This document shows positions 46,790-59,700 of a stretch of 64,000 nt of DNA, piece by piece. The DNA comes from Ancylostoma caninum (lineage: Eukaryota; Nematoda; Chromadorea; Rhabditida; Ancylostomatidae). Both the position numbers and the translations under genes were made by a program. The DNA lies in contig JBAJFG010000030.1 of assembly GCA_037903475.1 (NCBI GenBank), positions 682,001 through 746,000 on the forward strand, read 5' to 3'. A model generated the notes under the pieces. The model was not told the DNA's origin, made no database searches, and saw only the letters and a list, made by a program, of their open reading frames with translations. Position 1 is the first letter of the stretch, and the number at the start of each line of letters is the position of its first letter.

Positions 46790-47014
46790 ACCAGAATGTC
46801 CCCGTTAATTTGGTGATGAATCGGTCTCAATGTCGATAAATACAGAAACAATAGTGGGTGGTTCAAGTGGTTTATTATCGACAGTAAGAGCCGGTATTTT
46901 TAGCCAGCTACAACGCGAGAATGACCTCCTGATAACAGCATGCCAGGCTTTTTGTGCTGCTATGGGGTAAACAATGCTATCGTTGGGTCAGTAGGTCGGG
47001 GTGATCACGACGTA
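46790..47014 (+). repeat. direct repeat, right copy
   Basis: Same unit as 46068-46315, in the same orientation, beginning CCAGAATGTCCCCGTTAATT. Confidence 0.75.
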
Positions 47015-48371
47015 GAATGTTCACCTAATCTTATATGTACAAACAAGGGGACCCAAACTCTTTGAATAAACACAAACTTTCCCTAAAAACATGGAGCGGA
47101 GGAATTTGAAGAAAAAATAGTGACTGATCTCCCAGAAATGTTAGGTTATCCCATAAATAATGGCGGTTTTGGAGGTGCGCATTCCATGGTGAGTAACTCA
47201 GCTCAAACTTGAGATTCTCCCTTGGAATAAAAAGTATTATGATCAGTATTTCTGCACATTTTAGCGTACAGCGGAAATTATGTAAGGAAGAAAGCCAAAA
47301 TCACAGAATTCAACCAAGTGTGAAAGGTCAATTTTCGAGTACACATTGATTCGCGATGAATTTTCTAGCCGAAAACTGGATTCACCGCAAGCTCGAAAAG
47401 AGTCCACATTAGGCAAAGGTCTGGCCAATACAATATTGCAGGGAGATATCCAACGCCTCACTCAGTGAAATTTTTTTTTGGTAGGAGGTGAACCTGTGTG
47501 GATTTGCCCGTCGCGCCAGTGGACATGCACTTCTTCGGCTCACTAGAACTGAGGCATTTTCAAACGAATCTCGTAGCCAAGACCAAAATGGTAGCAGGGG
47601 AGGCAGTTAGTAAATTCTATTCGTGGCCTGGTCTAGCTACTGTCGAAAACCTCGAGCAGCATTTCAACTCTTAAAGTTCGTTGAATATATCCAGATGCCT
47701 CAGCGTTGCAAACAAGACAAAAGTCCATTTTAATAAACAATGTCTACTCATCACTAAAAATGGCCCACTTTTCCGAAAAATTTCGCAACAGTGTATATTA
47801 GAGGGATTAAAGTAAATGGTGTCGCAAGTTAAGCACTGACCAGCAATGCTTTTGTTCAAAATCCACTTTGCCCATTTTTTGCCATGTTTGGTTGCCAAGA
47901 AGGCAGGGCGACAATGAGGTATGCCTGACACTTTTAGTTTTAATGATCTCTCTTCTGGTTATTTTTAATGATTCCTCCTCTGGTAGCTCAGACTTTTGAA
48001 AGCAGAAGTTGGAGGTCGAGTCAGGCACGCAGATAGCAGACGCCGACTTCCTGCATTTCTGCAACTCATCATGAAAGAACCCCAAATTCCTTCTGGACGT
48101 GAAGAATGTCCTCTACTATAGAACAATGAAATGACTTCAAAACTTTTGAAAAACACATAGAGTGCAGCCAGACCTACTGTATCCTTTTTTCACCCCTGGC
48201 GGAATTTTTCTCCCAAAAGCGGGAATAGCGCAACATTCGTCAGTTTCATTCATTGTAGCGCGATTTCATATCTGCTTTTTGTAAGTAATTTGCAGCTTCG
48301 GACTTTCTAAATACATATGTACATATATGCGTGCCAGTGGGGCCTGGTTACCTAATTTTATTATCATTAAA
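47015..48371. other. intergenic, no gene seen
   Basis: No motif or repeat family recognised. Short minus-strand frames around 47670-48150 lack support. Confidence 0.35.
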
Positions 48372-48850
48372 GGCAGCACTTAAGGAAATTTGGAAATTTT
48401 TGTGTTGGAGATCTCGTGGTGTATCGGGGTTTTGGAGGTAATGTGAAACACGTTGGAAAACACAGAAAGTGATGGTGGTATTTGTAGTGCGTCCAGAGCG
48501 CGGACGAGTGTTCCGCTGATAGGTCCTGCCACGCAGTCCTGATAAATGGTAGATCGGCTTGGTCCAGATCAGGGCTGTGGGTTACTAACGTAACGAATTA
48601 ACGCATTAACGCGTAACGGCCATTTTTGGCCTAACGTAACGAATTAAAGGATTAACGAAATTTGAGATTTTTCTAACGCACAGCCCTGGTCCAGGTCTTC
48701 AGATGTGTTCATAGGAGTATCTTCGCAGGTGGGCAGCTAAGGCAGCTAAGCTCCCTGTCTTCAACATACTGCTGTGATTGTCCAACTGTCGGCTACACGG
48801 CCATTTTGCCCCCAATTACCTCGATGTCAGGGACGTAATAAGTAAGATCA
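48372..48850 (+). mobile_element. TTAA-type MITE, copy 2, interrupted and truncated
   Basis: Starts TTAA then AGGCAGCACTTAAGGAAATT and follows the reverse complement of the 29510-29931 copy (GATC-rich GTGTATCGGGGTTTT, GACGAGTGTTCCG, then GTATCTTCGCAGG, GATTGTCCA). It is split by a hAT-type MITE at 48570-48688. The far end was not found. Confidence 0.65.
48570..48688. mobile_element. hAT-type MITE, 119 bp, nested
   Basis: Ends CAGGGCTGTG and the complementary CACAGCCCTG are typical hAT termini. An 8-bp duplication flanks it (GTCCAGAT at 48562, GTCCAGGT at 48689, one mismatch). The interior consists of ACGTAACGAATTAA-type units around GGCCATTTTTGGCC. Confidence 0.8.
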
Positions 48851-48908
48851 TCACATTCAGGCAAACAAACTGAGCATTATAGACAGATAAACTAGGCTTA
48901 GGTTTAGG

Positions 48909-48960
48909 CTTAAAGGCAGCACTCACGGAAATTCTCACTTCTGAAATGTCGTAGAAAGAA
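48909..48960 (+). mobile_element. TTAA-type MITE end, copy 3 fragment
   Basis: TTAA then AGGCAGCACTCACGGAAATT and CTCACTTCTGAAA match the left end of the copy at 29510. Similarity ends after about 45 bp. Confidence 0.6.
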
Positions 48961-49469
48961 TTGGTGCTACCTAACCCGCCAATGCCTTGTCAAGCCTCTA
49001 GAAGACAAGTACTCCGAACTCACCTGGGGTACTATGTGTTGCACTTCAATGGCCCCACTACTAACCCCAATCTCGAGAACATAATTCGCCTAAATACTTG
49101 TATGTGTAGGTAGCCGAAGATTTTTCGATGTATTGATCACGAATATGGTATGCTTTATAACCGCCATTTTATACACTTTCTCCAGGTCTTTGGAGCGGTG
49201 TAGTATCGGGCTTTCCTAGTTTTCGCCACTCATGCTACCTTTTCCCTTTCTTGCAAAATGTTTATCATAGTTGTAATTCCCATCCTCAAAAACCCCTTTG
49301 GGCAAGTTTTCAGGGTGGCCATGAGAAAAGAGCTAACGTAGCATAGATTCGATGAATTCATTCAAAGTGATACTATCATGCAAAACAAGTATGATATTCG
49401 ATACTCCTGATAAGTACTCCAACCGGCCCCTTCATGAATTTTCCAGAGAAATTCGGCACTAGTCCACAT

Positions 49470-49560
49470 CCGGGGCCCCAATTTTTTCCAGAATTTCTTT
49501 TCACTGAAACTTTGCATAGTAGGGTTATTCGAGGCGCTGAGCACGAATATCATGCCCATT
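49470..49560 (-). repeat. dispersed repeat, TTCGTGTTCAGC family
   Basis: On the minus strand GGGCATGATATTCGTGCTCA, then TCGAATAACCCTACTATG and TTTCAGTGAAAAGAAATTCT, match the copy at 27948-28060. Confidence 0.6.
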
Positions 49561-50157
49561 CCGTACCGTAACCCCGTTTCGCCGGGTTAAGATAGGTATG
49601 CGGTAAGAACGCTATTTCACAGAATCCTCTCAAATTTCACACAGATGGGTTTTGGGGGAAATGAATATATCGAAAATCTTATCAATTTCGTACCAAATCC
49701 CCGTATTTTATGCGGCTGCAGTGGGGTTACGACATAAATTTGACAGAAATTACCGATTTTGGCAGGAAAATGGAGGTTTCATGCGAATTAATGTTGATAA
49801 TCGTGATCCGCATCTAAAACTACCCCTCTTTGCAAAATTTGAGAGATTCCCGTGAGACACAGTGCTCACCGTACACTAGTGGCGCACGCAGGGAGGGGGG
49901 ACTTTATATGTAAAAAAATCTTGAATTGGTTTAATCTTTCTTGAATTGGCTTAATTGTTTATATTTTTTAAATATAATTTGCGGCTATTTATTGGCGAAT
50001 GCTTGATATTTAAGTGGATATTTTCATAAACTTTATTTTTCTGACGGGTTTCCAAAACGGCGGAAACCCCACTTTTTTTCCCACGCCCCCTCCCCCTCCA
50101 CCACCTTCTGCGTTTGCCACTGTCGTATACCTACCGCAACCCGGCAAAGATGGGTCA

Positions 50158-50260
50158 TGGTACAAAATGAATATGATATTCAAGTTCAAGACCTCGAATA
50201 ACCATATTATGCGGAGTTTCAGTGAAAACATTCTTCTAAAATTTTGGGACGCCGTATGGG
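50158..50260 (+). repeat. dispersed repeat, TTCGTGTTCAGC family
   Basis: AATATGATATTCAAGTTCAA, then CTCGAATAACC, TTATGCGGAGTTTCAGTGAA and TTTTGGGACGCC, align with the minus-strand copy at 49470-49560. Confidence 0.55.
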
Positions 50261-50613
50261 GATGGTGCCAAAAAGTCATGTTTTCGAGCTCAGGAACGGG
50301 TAGCAGGTCCGCTAAAGTACAATAGTACCCACAGTTCTAGTACTATCGGGGTTCTGTCGTTGCTAATCAGCAAGTAGTATTGAGAATTGTAATCAGCACA
50401 TGTAATAACCACAATGTGCAAAGTTGCCTTTTTTGCGCTCCAGTGATAGGCCACTGACCCAATCAGAATCAGCCCCATACCGGAGTTCGCACCGTTATTC
50501 ACCACCAGTTCAGTGATTTCGTTTCATATTTGCACAATCGATCGTCGTGCTGTCCTCTTTTTTTTAGAATTATAATGATTTCATGGCGAAAGCTGCATAC
50601 CCGGTCGCCATTA

Positions 50614-50705
50614 CTGTTTTCAGTATTCGTTTTGCTGATAGATTTTTTTGAGGAAATCGCAAGTTATCGTCTCGCCGGCAAACAGAAGGATTCCTCGTGG
50701 TGTCC
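50614..50705 (+). promoter_or_regulatory. dnc-1: possible trans-splice acceptor and 5' leader of dnc-1
   Basis: CTGTTTTCAG ending at 50623 is a near-ideal nematode acceptor 82 bp before the start codon, with no upstream exon needed. Splicing here would remove the upstream ATG near 50575, whose frame overlaps the gene. A second polypyrimidine acceptor ends at 50567. Spliced-leader use is inference. Confidence 0.4.
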
Positions 50706-53700
50706 ATGTCGTTTGAAGTTGGAGCACGGGTAGAAACAGGTATAATTCGTCTATCTTTTTGTTCCTTGTATGAGTATCTTTTCTTTTGCGAGACGTCATA
50801 GTTTTACCTTCTAGAAAAGACGGGTAAAGGTCGAGTTGCATTTTGCGGTGAAGTGCAATTCGCTGAAGGAGAATGGGTCGGCGTTATCCTCGATGAACCA
50901 CGAGGAAAGAACAATGGCACCGTACAGGGCGTGCAATACTTCACTTGTGAACCGAATTATGGGCTGTTTATTCGTCCAACACAAGTAAGTTCTTGCATTG
51001 TCGCCAAAGCATACCCTTTTGGTTCCAGTTTTTTCTTCAAAGTTTGAACATTCTAGCATAAAATGCTAAAATACAACGTACCTAACTCCGAACTCGTACT
51101 CATATAAATTACAGTCGGCACTGGTGCCCAAAAGTGCGATGTAGCTGTGAGAAAGATCGTACTATTTCTAATCCACAAAGTAGAACGATGAAGGAAAGGG
51201 TTTTTCTATCTGATGCAGCGCACCTATAATGAGGTTTTTCTCTGAAGCCTTATGGAATCAAAGCTTCTGTCAGAGCAGAGCAGTGCCGCGACCATCTGTA
51301 CGTAACATTCTCAGGTCTAAAACACAAGAATGCCGAAGAGATTAGACATAGAGTCTTTCCCAAAAATTCTTGCCTCACGCTGAACCGCCCATCAGCTTAG
51401 TCACGTCACATCACGTGTGATAATGTATAGGTGATGAGGCGCAGCTTAGCTTATGGGCGGTGAAACATGAGGCAAGTACTTTTGAGAAGGGCTGTAGTCG
51501 AGTTCCACACAAAAGTGAAAAAAAAAACATATCATTGCTGAAAAGCGCAGGCGTACACCTACCTCGTCGTTTTTAGTTGAAACCCGAATCGGCTCGCGCA
51601 AGAACAAGTGGTTTGAAAACCCCAGTCTCTCGCAAAGATGTTGCACCACCAAATAAGGGAGCTCGTTCTTCTCCTGGTGTGAGTTCTTTTTATGGTTGTT
51701 TATTAACTTGAAACAGTTGGAGTCTCATTTATTTTTTCTTCAATAATGGAAAAGTTCTCTGATGTTGCCGGTGTTCTTCTTTTGTTAGCTTTCTTTATAA
51801 AATTCTTGGAGTCTGCATGCATTTGTAAAATTGGAATCCATTGTTTATGTGATCTGAATCTTGCTTGTCTATGAAGAAGTTTATGTGTCTTTAGATCACT
51901 TCAATTTCTGTCCAGCATTCTGTCCAGCAAACGATTTAAAAAAAGAGTTCTCAGATGCTTAGTCACAGTTTTTAGGGCAGCCCTAAAGTGAGCCCATCTG
52001 TCTCGCTGGAACGATTATCAAAGGTTCCTGGGCCGAAGAAAGTGCTCTCCTCGTCCAGGCTTGCAGACAGTGCTGATCCGGTAAGATACTTTGTCTCCAA
52101 CAGTCATATTTCACTCGCATCTTTCTATGTCGACTCCGCTATCTTTTGTTTTGTATTTCTTTTCATTTTTGTTTTTAAAGGATTTTTAGAAGAGAAAGTC
52201 ATCCACACCTCTCAAGACAAGATCTTCTTCAAATGTTTCGCTAACGGTGGGGTTTCACCTAGGGCAGCTGAATAGATTAGAGAATGAATGGAATGAGAGA
52301 TGTTCGGGTTTTAGAGGTTCTAGCATTTTTCGCAACTTCTTCGACAAATCCTTTGTTCAAAACAGTTGCTGGGTAGATTAGTCTAAAGCTAATCCTATTT
52401 CTAGTCTCTTTTTAGCTGAATAAGTCACGTAGGAATATGCATTTCACTGTGGTGAGGTTGAGAACTTCCTCAGCGTCCACGTCAGAACCGCTCGAATCCC
52501 GAACACCGTCAACTTCTCTGCAGCTATCACTATTTACCCTCTGTTTCTAGAGCATTTGCTAACAACGCTTCCTCTCCTATGCTTATTCCAGGTTAACCCT
52601 TTCTCTTTTCCTTGGGAAACTGCTTTGAACTGGGTTTGCACTTCTTCAAAACACCCAGAGTCCCGAATGTGTTTTCATGATTTTTCAGCCCAAAATGGCC
52701 CGTGAGGGATCGAATTTGTCGCAAGCTGGTTCGGAGAAGAGCGAAAAGCAAGAAAAGGAGAAGCAGCCGCAAGAGAAAGAAAAACAGCCTGAGAAGCCGC
52801 CAGAGAAGTCTCCGGAGAAGCCCGAGAGTGTCATGGATAAAGTCAAGAAGTTACAGGAAGTTCGTATCTATTTTTTTCTCATCCCAAAACGCCGACTTTA
52901 TGGAATTCTCTCCTTTCTTTCTACTTTAACAAAGTGTAGTTGCTCTCTCCCAAACTTTACTCATTCAAGTCAGCAGCACCTATGTCTCCAATGTCTCCGG
53001 TGCATACAAGTATACCTTCGGGAATGGACGAAGGTACAGAGCAGGAGTATCTGAAGTTGCAAGTCAAGGATCTGTCGGAAAAGCTTGAGACGTTAAGGTA
53101 GGTGGTGCTAAAGGTTTCCAAAACCACTTCTTATGTATCATGCTTGTTTACAGAAGCAATGAGGTAGTGCTTAGTTAGCTTCCTCCATTGCATTCTTTTT
53201 TTTTGTACTTTTCATTGCGGTTTTTTTTTCGCAGCAAAATTATATATTTGTAAATGTTTGGATGGAATGCTGTTGTTCCAGAATAAAACGCAAGGAGGAC
53301 CACAGTAAGCTCGTAGATTACGAAAGGAGCAAGATCCAGCTCCAAGCTTTGATGGAATTAAAGTCAAAAATGGCTGATCAGTTACTCGATCTGCAAAGAC
53401 AACTTCAGGAGGCTAGAAAGGTAAGTACCCATCTCGAGGATGCTTGTTACTCTTCAAAGGAAAACATTTGGTTATCTTTTAATACAAAATATCTGGTATT
53501 CCAGGAAGCCATTGAAAGTCGTGAATGGAAAGAAGCAAACCAAGATGAGTTGAGTTCCGCAGCAGAACAGCTGGAGATGGCTACCATTGACAAGGAGATG
53601 GCTGAAGAAAGAGCAGAAGCGCTGCAGATTGAGGTTAGGGTCTCCAGTTTGTACTTGCTGCGATTTACTAGTTTAAAAGGCATCTTTTACCTACATTCTC

Positions 53701-56700
53701 TTTTCTTCTGATAATACTTCCATTCGTAGCTTGTTTTTTTTTTTCATTTTTCCTTCTCTTTTGTTTTGGTGAGATTCTTGCAGTACAAATATTCATTCAG
53801 CTTGACTGCTTGAAACTAAAGAATGAAGAGCTGGAGGCAGATCTTGAGATCCTGAAGGAAGAAATGGCTGCTGGTGGTGGTGGAGCCATCAGTGAAGGCA
53901 ACAGTGTGCAACTGAAGCAGCTCGAGTTACAGAATGAAAGGCTGAAGGAAGCTTTGATAAAGTGAGTATACTTTCATCTGCTCATTTTCTCAGTTGACGA
54001 ATTAGGCAACAATAACGCGAACAACGTACACAGGATTTTTTAGAGTGATGTCATTCGAAAGAAAAATTTTAAACATTCCAAGTCATCATGACGTAATTCT
54101 TGATGAGATATGAGATATGTTCAGACTCCGCGACATAAATGCTGCGGCTCAAGCGGAAAAGACGGCGGCGGTGAGAGAGGCTGAAGTCCTGAGAACGGAA
54201 AATGTGGAACTTGTAAGGGCTGCAGAAATTGCTAGAAAAACTGCTGCTGATGCGGATATGCGGATCCATGACTACCAAGAGCAGGTAATAGCATTTTATA
54301 CGTTTTAATAAGGACGAAGAAGTGACCCTATCAAAACATTGTGCAAAACGAGCTTCCTTAGTAGCTTTGCCTATTCGCGCAAAAGTAGAAGGTGCTGTGG
54401 GTGTAGAAGCCTTAGAAGTGTATGCTGTGCAAGTAAATGATTTGATAGCGGTTTTTGTTTGATCCATCTCCCCCTGAAAGTGTAACTGATTTTGTGTGGT
54501 GGAGTTCTGGAGCTTGCTAGAATCTTAGACCTTCGCTTTTTGTAACATTTTCCTCATGTCAGATATAGTTGGATGTTATAAGCTTCTATTGCAGATAGTA
54601 GAACTACATGCATGGGAGGAGGTGGGCTAGGTCTTGTGCGGTCTCGTTTTACCTATATATTTTCACCGTAATTGCTGCTTCTGGCATCGATTTTGTGTTT
54701 CTCTTTTCCGCTGAGATGTCTGAAATTACTATGGCTATTAAGTTTTAACAGAAATATTTTGGGCAGATTCGCAAATCCCCGCTGTGCATGAACGTATCTT
54801 GGTTGTACTACAAGAGGATTGTGTTTTTATTGGGCGTGAGGCAACGAAATACTAACAAGTAAGTGTTAAGATCGAAGCGGCAATGGGAGCTGAGGAGATG
54901 GTTATGAATTTGGCCAATAAAAATATGGAAATGGAGAATCAGATCAGGTGAGTTTCAGTTGGTCGTTTTTTTTTTGCTTTTGTGTATTAGCGTTAGTTTT
55001 GAGGCAACCAGGGCAAACTTCGGCTTGCCTGGGGGTTACGAGTGTTTGCTTCCGAATTAGACGTCATTACTCATCACAGTTTTTCATTGTCTTTTAACGG
55101 TACGGTCGTCAGAAAAAAAAATGCTAAGAAAGTAGCACTCGACGCTCTAACTTAGGCGAGTCATCGTGATCATATTACAGTCTTGCCACCAAAGTGCATT
55201 TTGCACACGCACAACCTTATTATTTAGAGCAAAACCCGTCCCTCATACGACTGAAGAATAGGTTGACGTCACTTTATTTTCAGAAAAAGGTTATTCAAGC
55301 CCGTAAAATAGTTGTCTTTGGCTATAACGGTTTGTAATTCATGTAAAACATTTCTGTTCTTCTTATTCACGTATGATTTACATCTGAAGGCAGGGGCTTG
55401 GCAGGATCTTGCATTTTTTAGTCAAACAACATAGATTTGTGTTAACACAGACGAATCTATTCGTCTTGCGGGTCACCATTTGTGTAGTGTTGACTAAGTT
55501 TAAAACTTTTCAATGCTACAGTGAAAGAAAAACGATAACATACAGGCAAATCATATCTTCCTGCCAAGTTATTACATTCCAGTCCTCATTCTTTGGGAAA
55601 TGTATGAAGTACAATTCTTGAGGAGCGGAATTTTCCAGACAACTCGAATCAGATCGAGATGAGTTGGAAGCGCTGCGTGATATGGACGACCAAATGATGG
55701 AGGAACAAAAACTTGTCGAAAAGGCATTATTGGGAGAGATTGAAGGCCTTCACATCAAGATCAATGACGTATAGCATCTTTATAACTGATCTTTTCCATT
55801 ACTTTCATTTCCATTGGTGTTTAATTCACTTCTTGTTCAGCTCCAACAACGGATGAAACAGGAAGAAGATCATCGCGAGGAGCTTATTTCAACAATTATG
55901 AAGTTCAGAAAGAAGGTTGGAGAGCAGAACGAAGAGATTCAGGACCTCAAGGATCAGGTACTAGTGTTTTGGTCCGCATTTCTAGTCAGTCTTTGACCTC
56001 TCTCTTTCTTTCTTTCTTTCTTTCTTTCTTGTAAAAAACTGCATCCAACTACTGACAATTTATCAAAGTGAAAGTTTTTTCCAAGGTTCTGAGATATCAA
56101 GAGGAATTGACTGGACACAAATCTGAGGAGAACAACATGGCCAGCATCGTTAGCCAAATGCAGGTCAACGTGAACAGAACGTTTGCCGAGGTCTGCTAAT
56201 TTTATGAGGAGGACATTGAAATCGCAAACATTGCAGCATATAAAGTTGCGTTACTTTTCAGTCAGTTGAGCGCCAAGTTTCTGCAATAGAGGTCGAATTC
56301 GCCAGGAAGCAAATGGGCTATCTCAAACAATTTCTACCTGATAACTTTACCAAGGCTGGAGGTGAATTTACTACTAGTACCATATAATCTCTCAAATTTT
56401 ACGGTATTCCATCACAAATGTTTAAGGTGATAGCGATGCGGTAATTTTGAATGTTCTGTTCCCTCGACTAGCAGCAAAAGCTAAGTTATTGGCTAAGCTT
56501 ATAGCTGAACGAGTAAGTCATCGGTTTTATAACAACAGTACACTGTTCCTAATTTTGGTTTTTTTTTGTTTTTCTTTGTTGTTTTTCTTTCTTTTTCTTC
56601 TCTTCCGAAGCATGCTTAAATTTTGGCATTTGTTTAAATTCTAGTTTCCTGGAGTGCCTGGAGGAACTCGACGAGAGCATGTCACGAAATCGCATAAAGC

Positions 56701-59700
56701 TGAACAATGGGCTCATTCGGCCCGTATCGCTCATACCATGAGCGCACTTGTTGCGGTTTGTGGACAGTTTGAAAGGTGAGGATATCTACTCTTTAGCACC
56801 TTTGTGAAAATATTGCCATTCTTCCGAGGTTTTTTTTTGCCTGCTATATGCTCTCTGTGCTCTAGTTGAAAATTACACTATTAAGAGATCGTAGGTAAAG
56901 CGAATAGAACATGTCATGGACAGAGAGGTATGCTCTCCGTTGAAATTTGAACTGACAGGCAAATTTTTCGACTTTCTTGATTGTGCTTCACCAGCCTGAA
57001 ACACCTTTTAATCATATTCCAACTGTGACTTCAATTCTGGTTCTTTTCCTCCTGGATTTTCGTGTGAATTTTTCTAAATTAGGTGGTAAACAAGGTCCAC
57101 TTCATAAGCGCTTTCTTTTTGGAAAATTCATCGAAATACATGAAATTTTAGCGCTCTTGGAAGCATATCCCTCGAAGACCTAGCACGACTAGCCCAGCTA
57201 CAGCCTGAAATGTCTTCTCAAGAACGGGTCATTGACGGCTATCTTGAACTCTTAAGGCAGGCTAGGCTGGACGCGGAAACGTCTCTAGAGAATATGGACA
57301 AAGTTGTCACTTATTTCCAGGTACGCAGTGGGTTTCCACAAAATTTGGGATATAACGGCTGAACAAGTCTTTTTCAGAATGTCTTATCGGTTAACGTTAG
57401 TGCCGATAGCTATGACACTGCCGCATGGGTGCGAAATGTGTTCCAACAAATTGGAACGGGCATTGCATGGTGTAAAGTTAACAATCAGAGAATTTCGTAT
57501 TTCCTGAAGGTAAATCCACTATCAAACTTCGACCAACCGGCGTCGTTTACACATGCGCACTTACAGCCGGGTCTAGAAGGGTGCGATGTGTCAGAGTTGG
57601 TTAGGACAATCGGAGATGAGCTGGCTCAGTGCGAGCAAATAGCTATACGAGGAGGAAAGCGAGTGCCTACTGACAAACAGCTAAAATTAACTCCGCAGGT
57701 GACTCGTTGGTTCAATACGTCTAGGGTTCCTATCCCTCTCAATCTTTCGATCTAGTTCGCTTCATCAAATAGTGTCTTTTTTAGGCGACTGACGATATCC
57801 AATCAGCGATCCATCATCTGGAGAAGTTAGCATCCATTCTGCACGACACATGTGGAATAGCAAGTGTACAAATTAATATCAATCCAGGTAACAATCTGAG
57901 ACGTGGAAGGCTTCTCAATTTAGTGTTGTTTCTTTTTAATCTGAGAAGGTGGGATAAATAAGGCTTGGGAATCTCGATTCTGGAGTGGGAAAAGGCCGTA
58001 AAAAATTTTACTAGTAGAGTCATTTTTACAGGTGAAATTTTCACAGTTGTACCTAAAGATCGATCGATGAGATAGTTTCATTGCGCTAATCCACCAGCAC
58101 ACTAGATTACCCCGGTTTTTTTTTGTCAGATACCCACATTTTTCTCACCGCATCCATGCGTTCCAATTGTTTAAAAGGGGAGGACGCATCTTTGTTGATA
58201 TCAGCTCAACTGAGACAGTCCTTCCTCTTTCTTCAGAGTTGGACGGGTTTGATTCGACTCGAATTAAAGAAATGATCCATGGTGAAGTTGAGAAGGTGAA
58301 CGGATCAATAACACTCGAGAAGACGTTTGAGCCAATCAGGTTTGCTCACGCATTACTAAATTTTCAAGTGTTGAATGGAAATTCCCCATAAGCTGCTCTC
58401 CGTGTATCTTTTTGGCGAGTGCTCTTCATTAAGCTTTAAATTTCTTGCAGCAAATATCTATGGACACTCAGAGAAAATTTGAACAATATTTCCACTGCTT
58501 TGGAGAACGGCGCGATGGAGATCGACCTGAAGGACAAGGTGGAAGAGCTGTTCAATGGTTTTGTGTTCCAAAGTCGTCTACTCGAGAATTTTAGGGCTTC
58601 CCTCCAGTTCTGGAAAGAGCACATCTTCGAAAACAAGCGGCTGCTGAAGCGGAAGGCCTTCGATGGCAGCTAGAGAAGAAGGACATGGAGATACTGGAGC
58701 TGAAGAAGACAATCAAGAGTAGGCTGGATGACATTAGTAATTATAAGGTGATTTTTCTCGGTGTGTATTAGTACTTCATCACGAAACCTGATGAATTGGC
58801 GGAATTTAGCTTCGTCTTGACATGGCTGAAGCAAGAATTGAGTCTGCTGGCAAGCAGGACAACGTGAAAGTTCAGCATTTGGAAGCGAAGATAGAGCAGC
58901 TTGTGGCGGATAACAAGAAAAAGCAAATGTATGTTGCCGGTTCTCTTTTTTTTCAGTTGGGCTTTATTCCATAGTTGAAGTTTCTATCTTTCTGTATAAC
59001 ATAGAAACGAATTCTGTTAGCTTCGAAACTAATTTTAGTGAATTTGATGAGACCATGGATGCTCTACAGAAAGAACTCAAAGATTGCGAGAGAGAAAATG
59101 CTGAATTAAAACAAATTGCAAAGAATTTCTCAAGGAAAACGCTGCTGGACGTAAGTAAAATTCTTTGCAACAACTGTTTTGATCATGTTCTTTTGTTTTA
59201 TTTATTGTGCCGATCTAACTCCGCGATAGAGCCGAGCTAACATGTTCTACAGCTTCAGTCTAAGGCATTTTTGCCAAATCTGAAATTTTTTAACTAAGAT
59301 ACTGTTGTAGAGCAGGCTTGTTTTGCTCTATCTTTGTCAATTTAAGTGTTGAGTTTCTCTTCTCCCCTTATGTGATTGTGGACTAGCATGCTGTATGATA
59401 CTTCACACTACACTACTTAAACCATTACCGAGGTAATCTAGCTGCATTTAGGCCTTAGTGCTTAAGTCCCAAAGATCTATGTCACCGTCGGTAAGTGGAT
59501 GTCGTTGTTGCACACGTCGTTTGTACCTGATTTCTTCGTTTTGATTTCGCTTTCTTGGGAAGCGGGTACCTTCAGTTTTGCTTGGTTATGCTTGTTTGCA
59601 TGTATATCGGAGGTGATAACGGACGAATTGACGGTTGTGATTGTGTTGTTGACTGCTCGGAACCTATACCAAGAGAGTTGGTAATGTTGCAATGGGGTCG

